This document shows, piece by piece, positions 56,047-64,000 of a stretch of DNA of 64,000 nt. Origin of the DNA: Dactylonectria macrodidyma (Eukaryota > Ascomycota > Sordariomycetes > Hypocreales > Nectriaceae). The position numbers and the translations under genes are program-made. The notes beneath the pieces were generated by a model. That model worked only from the letters and a program-made list of their open reading frames with translations. It had not been told where the DNA came from and did no database searches. The stretch spans positions 3,534,001 to 3,598,000 of the forward strand of contig JAGMUV010000006.1 in NCBI GenBank assembly GCA_020744425.1, written 5' to 3'. How positions within the stretch are numbered: position 1 is the first letter of the stretch; each line of letters begins with the position of its first letter.

Positions 56047-58492
56047 TTACAACTCTAGGTAGTTGAAATGCTGGTTATCGTCACCGAGGTAATCGAGCGA
56101 GAGCCGTGTATTCCAATCATTTTGGCCATCCAAGTGTACGAATTTGGACAGCTCTCGACCAGGCATATTAGCAAGCTCAACCATTGCTGCCTCTGCATCC
56201 TCTAGTTCCCCTGAATGTTGGGAAAGCTGCCGCAGTCTAAGACGGCCGGAGCCGTTCTCGTCGACAACTTTGTTGCCGCCTCTCGTTTCCTCCCCTACAC
56301 TCCCTCTCATCAAGCTAGACTGGCCATCTTTGTGGTTGTTGGAGCGCCCAGGGGAGGCACGAGGAGGGAAGTATAAGGCAAAACGCTTTTCAAACGAGGC
56401 GCCGGCGGAAAGATGGTCACGACGGACCAAGGATGCTCTCAAATCTATGAATGCTACGTCTCAGTACCGCCGATGGAGAATTTGTGGGTGAAGCGAACAT
56501 ACCTAATAAAACCGAAGCAAGCTTCCAGACCGAGGCATATTGAGACAATACTAGATTCACAATTTCACTGCTGTGGAAGGCCGTATCCGGAGCCTTCGCA
56601 GTCTCTTCGGAGGGGTATGCTCGATCTGATAGCAGGCAGCATGCAAGAAACGGCTGGCTCAAAGTGATGTACTCTGGACGCCATTGGTAAAAGATGCGAG
56701 ACAGGTGTCGTGGTAAGCTCAGCACTCCCGGGCGTTGGGTTGTGAAGCTGGCCTGTATGGTAGCGCGAGCACACGTCAGCATCAGGTGCATGCCAATGAC
56801 CCAGTTGTGTCTTATAGCATCGTTTGAGGAACTCGAGAATTCCAGTGTTTCCAGGTTGAAGCGCTGCGATATGATGAGAGAGAAACACGTGATGGCGTCA
56901 ACGAGCTCATCCTTGTCTCGCTGACAAATGTGCCGACCCGCCGCGAATTCACTTGCAGCACTCATAAGGAGGTTGGCTAAGAGGAACCATGCTCGCTCGT
57001 CCTGATTCGGTGAGTCAAGTAGAATCTTCCAGACTTCGGATGGCCTTGGGTCAATGACCGGAGACTTAACCGGCTTATCGGCGAACCAGGCCGCGTCGCC
57101 AACGGGCAGCCGTACAGCCATCATTGAACGGTTAATAGAGCTTGGGCGTCTAGACATGACGGAACCAAAAGTATCGACTTCCCAAACCAGCCAGAACGCT
57201 CGTCGTTGCTCTTCTAAATACGACCAGTCTTTTGAGTCCTCCCAGTTGTCTTGTTGCTCATCCATGTTACATAAGTTCAGATCGTAGGCTAGTCGAACGC
57301 AGACACCGACAAGAATCCAGGCGCGGTGGGAAGGGCCAGAAGCGTACTGGTAGAAAGCCAGTAAGATACAACCTTGAAGGTATTCGAAATTTGGCCCTTG
57401 ATTGGATGGACGAGGCATCTCATAATACCTGTTGGCATCATCTGCGAAGCTCTGTCCACGGTCTGGTGCCGGAATGTCCTGGAACCATGGGCTTGACGAG
57501 TGCCGGGCGGCCAGGGCAAATACACCGCAGAGAAGCAGTGACTCGGTGTCGGAGAAGGACTGCGGGCTTCTTTTGTCGAAGACGCCGTTCTTAATGTAGC
57601 GATCGAAGAACCTCGGTCGATGGAGAAGCGGGAGCCAGGCTTGGATCTTGTCAAAAAAGATATGAACAAGATCAGTAAGGACTTGTTCAGGGACAGCCAG
57701 CCAGCAACCAGCATCCCCATCTCTACCTCCATCTCCCGAGGAGCGAAGGGATGAGGCTGGAGAGGTCAAGTCGTTGGCGTTGCAGTTATCCAAGGCACTG
57801 GTTGGGGTTCTGGTCGTGGACCGAGATCCATCTGTGCCACCGTCCTTCATCTGTTGATCCCGCTCCCTATAATCGAGCGAGGCCCGGGTATGCAAGTCAT
57901 TGGACCTGGGACGACCAATCGAATGCTCCGTTTGAGACAGCTGCTGCGCCAGCATGTCGACATCTTGTCCATCACTGAGTCGCGACTCGAGCAGATCAAC
58001 AAGGCGTTCTGGCCCGAGAATCAGTACTAAAGATCCCTAAGCATTTGCCACGGGCGGCATCGACGTTACCAAGCTTCCATGGATCGATCCTGTGATTATC
58101 CTGGTGGCTGGCTGACGGTCGGCGCAGTTCAGGTGTCTTTCTTTTGGTGGGAAACGTGCAAGATCCCCCAGTTCTCCTGCAAAGCCCGCAATTTGGCTGT
58201 CTCATATCGCCTGTTGAGAGAAGACCGGTTAGCCCGGTCCTGCATTGGCGGTGACGGGTATTGAGCACAGGCTATGCCTACTTACATTTTGTTTTCTTTC
58301 TGTAGATGATAGTAGGCGTCAGCAAGAGGGTCGGCACTTAGATCAACAACGGTGCAGCTGGGATCGAAAGAAGCTACAAGGAAAGAAGGGAGGCATATAA
58401 TCACGATTCACATGCCGTCTGCATTCTAGACAGGCGCGATGGCCCTTCCACGTCTCGCGCGGAGTCGTACGATCCGGGCCATCTTGCGCCAT
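56047..58492 (-). CDS. Zn2Cys6 transcription factor, zinc cluster built from three exons
   Basis: Nuclear regulator of 717 residues, five exons: 58416-58492, 58286-58299 (14 nt), 58070-58210, 56503-58026 and 56047-56444. Joined this way the cysteines are at 21, 24, 31, 38, 41 and 48, exactly C-x2-C-x6-C-x6-C-x2-C-x6-C. This requires a GC donor for intron 1 (CG|GCATGT) with acceptor CTACAG and a CTGAC branch site; no GT donor gives the phase. A coiled linker LVDLLESRLSDGQDVDMLAQQL follows, then the fungal transcription factor domain with LPLLHRPRFFDRY, PSHRAWILVGVCVRLAYDLNL and RRAFWLVWEVDTFGS. The last intron has a GTATGT donor. It is likely the local regulator of the MFS and hydroxylase genes; that is inference. 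Confidence 0.88.
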
Positions 58493-60406
58493 GTGCGGTT
58501 GCTGGGTGAAGGTCCTGTCAAGGGCGACTGTGACACAGTCCATCAGTGGAGTGGGAGATTGAACGTAATGGCGAGAGAGTGGGCAGATGCTGTAGAGGGG
58601 GTAGAGAGAAAGTGTCCTGGGCAGCCTCCCCAAAGTCCGTGATCCAAGGAACCTCCGGTCATCAGGGGTCAACAGACCAGGCCTTTGCGGGGTTGGCATT
58701 AGTCCCATCTCATCTAACGCTTGGTGGGCAAAACTCCAGGTCCGTAGGCAAAACAAGTTCAAGAACCTTGGCGACTCCATGTGTTCCGATTTGTCGATAC
58801 CTCGCTAGGAGCAGCCTCCCTGGGCCGAGACCTCTCTACATTGCCAACTGTCTCAGCCGCCCACAACTTTGCGGGGAAAGGTACCGAAGAGGAAGTTACA
58901 CTACCGATTTCCCCCCGTAAATTTGCCTTGATCGGCTGCCTTCAGGGGTCTTCATCCAATCCGAATCGTTCCAGTGGGCCCGGACAACCACGGTGTTTCT
59001 CAAGTGCCGTGGTGGAGGCGATGACTCGGCGTTTTCGGAAAAACGCAGGCTGCTGAACCCACGATTAATAAGCTCTCTCGATGTCGGTGATTAGTGAGGC
59101 GGCACAAGCTACCCGTTACATGCTTGTCCCTGTCCTCTTTCCCTATCCGTTTCCCTTTTATCGCCCATTTGCTTTAGATGTTAATAGAAAACAATATTTA
59201 AATAGATCTATAGAAATTAAAGTATAGGAAAGCTTTTATCCCTAGCGTCTAGTGACTCTTAAATAATATGTAACTTGCAATAGGTCTTGCCGACATTTGC
59301 AAGCAAACCCTCCATGTCAGCTCCAAATCCCTGCTTAGCCGATCATTCCAACCACGTCGCCTGGTTTTCAATGCACGGGGCACCTTTGCTGGTGAATGAT
59401 CCATCGCGGAATGTAAATATCAACTCGGCCATTTGCCGCGGCCGGTTCAGGTGATAATGATGTTTCGTCAACATCTCTCGACATCCAAACCGACTGATAA
59501 ACCGGCATGCAAGAGCCCTCGCCAGCAAGGTCCCCCGCCAATCCCTCGAGCCTCAGAGGGGTTAACGAGTTGATATAGCTGGTTCGTCGCCGAAAAGTGC
59601 TTCTGGCAGGTGGCTTAGGCTTTCAGAGTAAATGCCATACACCTCAAGCATGAAAGTCACGGCAGCTAAGTTATAGCTCATGGTTGGCCAGGAAACATAG
59701 GACGAGTCAAGTTATTGCCTTTGCTGCCCCTAAACGTGACATCTAAGCACCGCAGTCGTATCAGATTGAAGTTGAAGGTGTTTCTGATTCTCTTTGAAAA
59801 TGCCTAGCAAGGTCGTGAGTGGCCCAGTAGAGGTTGCCAGGAATTGGCTTTTCTTGTTGCCGTCTTCAGATAAGATAGAGGCTGAATGGGATGACGGGCG
59901 AGGTCGTCAATTCTACTGCCACAGGGCCGGCCACCCCGGGTTTGAAACTCGCCGCCCACTCGCATGGCGCCCAGAGCTTGCGGCAAAACTGGAGGCTGTC
60001 CAAAGGATCGTCTGCGAGTGCTCAGGACAGCCTGTGCGGGGTGCCGGAGGAGGCCCGGCATAATTACCTACCCTCGGTAGGGTAGTTGACTCCCGGTCAG
60101 ATACGGATTTCCGGGCACCGCGCTGTCGCCACCGTCAACTCACGGGGACACTGACTTGCTGGGATGCATTCGACAGATCAAGGGATCCATCTTGAGACCG
60201 TGGGTCCGTTATATCTACTCTCGTGCTCCCGCCTCCTATGTGTAGGTTTGACCCGTTTCCAACGCTTTTATACCTCTTTTAGTTCCACGCCCGTACGACA
60301 TCGTCATATTGTGAGCTCGAAATCTTCAGAAAACGTGGTGGGCCTCACTTTTTTTTTGTCGACCTTTCCTTTTTGTTACACCTCGCAATGCTAAGACTTG
60401 GGGCCG
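58493..60406. other. Long divergent intergenic region
   Basis: About 1.9 kb between the regulator and the broken hydroxylase. 59150-59280 is AT-rich. No gene is supported; several 60-120 codon frames lack family features. Confidence 0.4.
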
Positions 60407-62113
60407 ATGTTGTCGAAACCGCAGCCTGACCAAACAGACGCTGTCGTCGTCATTGGCGCCGGTCCTGTTGGCCTTTTTACTGCCCTACTGGTCGCACAGG
60501 CAGGCATAAAGGTTATCGTGTATGAGACGGGAACCGGGATCAACCAATCTCCAAGGGCTGTGGCGTGAGTCCTTGATGCCAGAGCTCCTGGTCTCGCTTT
60601 CTTTATAGCTGACCGTCGGGATAGATATTTTCCGGCTGTTCTTGAGGAATTCTCGAAAGCTGGAATCCTCGAGGACGTCATCACCGCTGGAGAGAAGAAC
60701 CAGGATGGGTGCGACTGGAGGGACAAGGACGGGAACATCCTCACTGGAATTAATCCACCGCCGGACAACCCTCACTGTGCTGTCATGCTGTCTCAACCAG
60801 AGTTTTGCCAAGTTGCCCTAGACGCCCTCATAAAGACCGGCAACGCCCAAGTCCATTTCAACCACACCTTTCAGCGCCTCCAACAACATGATGGATTCGT
60901 TGAATACTGGCTCAAACACGAAGCCGACAATCGTCAAGTGCAGGGCACGTGTCGGTACCTAGTCGGAGCAGATGGTGGTCGAAGCACCGTCAGGCAAAGC
61001 CTGGGCATTGAACTCGAAGGTTACACCTGGGAATCTCTCCTATTTGTTGCCGTCAACTTCCAGTACGGCTTGAGCGAGCTTGGTTGGAAAGCGGCTAACT
61101 TCATTGTCGACCTCAATACTGGGGCATCATCGTCAAGCGAGGCAAAGGGAAGAGCTGGCGAATGGCAACTGGAATCCGAAAAGTGTCTGCCGCAGGGCTG
61201 ACTACACTCGATGAAGCTACAGTCAAGGTGGTCAAAGATCGGCTGTGCCACCTACTCCCTGGTGATACAAGTAAGATCGAGTATGGAGCGATGGCACCAT
61301 ACGTTGTTCACCAGCGTTGTGCCTCTCGCTTTGTTCAGGGCAATGCCATTTTAGCCGGAGACGCTGCTCATGTGAGACTTCCTGTCCCTCATCACCAATT
61401 GCGCGTTCAAGGCGCCCGCACTCTTGTTGTAGCCTTCTAATAACAGATCGCAGCTGAATAACCCTGTCGGCGGACTTGGCCTCACCGCCGGCCTACTCTA
61501 CGCTGCGCATCTTGCCGGGAGCTTACGCCAAGTTCTGAAAAAGGGCGCCAATACCGAGTCGCTTATATCGTACGCTGAGACAAGGCAAAGGATCTTCCGC
61601 GAACGCACCGATTCCATCACGACGGAAAACCTGCTAAGATTAATGTCGGAGAACCCGGACGACATCAAGAAAAGAGAAGAATTCTTCAAGAACCTGAGCG
61701 ATCCCAAGGACTTGGCCACCACGCTACAAGTCGGCCTTCCGGACTTTGCCCTCACCTCCACGTCGGATACCAAGTTTGATACCTACCACGAGGTGACGTG
61801 GTTCATCTCGGTTACCAAGCCCTATGGATGAGATATGGAAAGGTTCATACACGAGTACAAGACCGTCCATGCCGGCATGACTAGACAAGGAAAGGAGCAT
61901 GGCTCGCCGCTGCGACCTTACATCCAGCTGTCCAACTCAAACAAGACGGTGCGAGGTGCAGTGCGGCCAGAGTGGAACTACGTTACCTGCCTTATGTTTC
62001 CCAACTTGTTCATAGTCCACGCCGGATTCCAGGATCCTGGTTACCGTGCCACGGCTGGTGCGCACACCTTTTGTCGACTTGATCAGGAGGGGTCACAAGT
62101 TGTAGGGGACTAG
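60407..62113 (+). pseudogene. MhpA-type FAD hydroxylase fused to an EthD-like domain, broken
   Basis: Paralogue of the hydroxylase at 49801, with the same intron positions: exons 60407-60564, 60625-61371 and 61454 onward. It opens with VVVIGAGPVGLFTALLVAQ and keeps LVGADGGRSTVRQSLGIELEGY (DG) and ILAGDAAH (GD), followed by LNNPVGGLGLTAGLLYAAHL. Two lesions: near 61111 one C is missing, so the frame shifts between NFIVD and WGIIVKRGKG; and TGA at 61829-61831 stops the frame between VTWFISVTKPYG and DMERFIHEYKTVHAG. After that stop the same frame stays open to 62113 with MFPNLFIVHAGFQDPGYR, which resembles an EthD-type dimeric alpha/beta barrel. The intact parent was probably a hydroxylase-EthD fusion. 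A sequencing error could explain the frameshift but hardly both. Confidence 0.75.
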
Positions 62114-64000
62114 GTGTCGGAATTCGTGAATCCGTAGTCTGATGCTCTCTAATTTGAGTCGTAGTGCAAAGAAGGGCAAGGTGACAAGGGCTCGGACAAC
62201 TAATCATGTGGCCATTAGAAACAACTGTTGGCTGTGGTATTGTTGCCGCTGAAGAAGCAGACATGGAGGGTGGTGATATGTGGGTGTACTTGCATTGCAT
62301 ATGCCGAAGGATGAATTAAAGCATAAATTCACATTGATAAATATAAGGAAGCTAGTAAGTACTTATATCTATAGAATGGCAGGAGCTTATGCATTTAGAT
62401 AAAAAACGTAGTTATTCCTTTAAGGCACTCCTTATTCCCACAGCAGAATGGTAGAAGCCGTGGTTCAGAGCTCCTGTGTCTTTTAGCAGGCTCGGCATTA
62501 TCACATAAACAGCCGCACCAGCCGGCTGGAAGGTTACCCAAGCTCCGAAGACCGCCCCACCCCAGCAAACCCGGGTCCAATGCCATGGAAAGTTTACTTA
62601 CCTGATAGAGAGGAAACTCCATTTGGCTGCTGCGGCAGGATTTGTCACAATGTAAATCTAACTGAGATGGTTTCGCATGTCCCTAAGCGGGTCCAGCTCC
62701 TCGTATCCCTCGGGCGTCGCTGGCCTGGACCCTAAAGCTCTCTCACCCTTGTCCCTCCCGTTTCCACTTCCGCCACCATTATCAGCACTAAGCAGCCACT
62801 TGCATGACATGAGGCTGGATCGTCGAAAAGGAGGACTTAAAAACTGCCCCGAGCAGTACCGGAAGGCGGACAAGGACGGAGCAATTCAACACCGAACCTA
62901 TCCAGTGCTCTGCTGAACGAATTCCTGCGACTTGACCCGCCTCTGTTTTCCTGTGCTAACAGCATCAACAACTGAGTTTCTATCAATAAGTCGGTAAACC
63001 ACCGAGACTCAACTTCCTGGTTACAATGGTGAACCCTCTGAAGCTCACAGAGCGAGTGGCTTTGAGAGCAGAGATGAGACGCACGAAAGGTTGCATATGA
63101 AACTACCAAAGGAGGAGCGATTCGGCCAAGAACATCCTGAATCGCGTAAATGCGGGTGGCTTATGCGGCCTGATAATTACACCCTTCAGGACATAGATGT
63201 TCGGAAGGTTTTATTATCCCTGAAAATCCTAACCTGTTAAGAAACCAGCCGGACGACCACGATTGCAAGTCACGTAGTCAGACTTGGACAGTGTGTGCAG
63301 TGCGTCCGAGCTCACCAACATGTTACTCCATAATGACATGCTGAAGGAAGACGGATGAACCGGTTTACGAGCCGGTAGCGTGGACTGTCCTACTCTAGAA
63401 TTCTTTCCTTTCACTCTAATTCCTTTTGGCAGATCGAAGCGTTCACCGGGATGGAGAACATCAACTCTCGGATACTGGCTTCCACCTCGGCTTGTGTCTG
63501 GGCCCGACGGATGCTTGCGTTGAGCGGTCGACTGCTCTAGGGGCTCGAGCTAGGAATCACTTAGCAAAGAAATCCATTGGCAAAGCGTTGACCGCGGCCG
63601 TTGTGATGTATGTGATGACACGTCGGGAGAAGTGTTTCCTCGGTATTGAACTCAGATTTCACGTACTCCGCCGCTAAAAAAAACTCCCTCATAATCAAAA
63701 TGCTCACGGTATAACACACTAACGTGTTACGTGTTATCAGACACTGGCTGCCGATCTATGAGGATGGTAAACTCCGCAAGTTCATTTGATAAGGCGCAAT
63801 CTCCGCATCAGTCTGATCGCATACTCCGCAGCAAGGGATTCCCAACTTAAAAAAAAAAACCATCTGGGATTAGCTTGTTGGAGCCGTCAGACTGCCACTA
63901 CTGGGATAACCCGCACACAAGCGGATTTAAGCCCTCGGCCAAGTCATCACAACATAGTGTTCTTGGTGTGCTAGTACTTGGCGCAAGGCGTCATCAGCCG
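62114..64000. other. Terminal region without recognisable gene
   Basis: About 1.9 kb to the window end. No frame longer than 96 codons, none with family features. A gene beginning beyond 64000 cannot be excluded. Confidence 0.4.

Noticed and set aside
1..64000. tRNA, rRNA, CRISPR array, PKS, NRPS or terpene synthase
   Set aside because: None seen on either strand; a tRNA scan program and HMM search would be needed to be certain about small or divergent ones.

Overview
The window is nuclear DNA of a filamentous ascomycete (Pezizomycotina, probably Sordariomycetes). The genes carry many short GT-AG introns with CTAAC/CTGAC-type branch sites. The window holds three Zn2Cys6 regulators, GMC oxidoreductases and a cyanovirin-N lectin. 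It is interrupted by AT-rich, transposon-littered stretches that look RIP-affected. I found no rRNA, tRNA or CRISPR array, and no PKS, NRPS or terpene synthase.

Layout. (1) 1-15.3 kb: the edge of a rhodanese gene, an AflR-type Zn2Cys6 regulator, a TPR protein, a DAL5-type anion permease divergent from a TauD/TfdA dioxygenase, a secreted GMC oxidoreductase and a rhodopsin-domain membrane protein. The permease/dioxygenase pair has an exact match to the CYS3/MetR sulfur-regulator palindrome between its two starts, which suggests a sulfonate-scavenging module. (2) 15.3-27.1 kb: mostly decayed DNA. It has two solo LTRs of one family (each with a 5-bp target duplication), a BTB pseudogene, an intact CVNH lectin gene, an intact and strongly codon-biased GMC oxidoreductase, and a sedolisin-propeptide relic abutting a Helitron relic. 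(3) 27.1-37.8 kb: an NADP alcohol dehydrogenase, an amino-acid permease, a Zn2Cys6 regulator and a salicylate-hydroxylase-type FAD monooxygenase. (4) 38.1-39.05 kb: two nested terminal-inverted-repeat elements. (5) 40.0-62.1 kb: an aromatic amino-acid decarboxylase, an aldehyde dehydrogenase divergent from a zinc alcohol dehydrogenase, an alpha/beta hydrolase, an MhpA-type FAD hydroxylase, a TRI12-like MFS transporter, a Zn2Cys6 regulator, and a second MhpA-type hydroxylase with a C-terminal EthD-like part that is broken by a frameshift and a stop codon.

How they may work together (inference): the permease, decarboxylase, aldehyde/alcohol dehydrogenases, hydroxylases, esterase, transporter and two regulators look like an aromatic amine or amino-acid catabolic or specialised-metabolite cluster with a PLP decarboxylase as its first enzyme instead of a megasynthase. 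No amine oxidase is seen. Exon limits come from reading splice sites and family motifs by eye.
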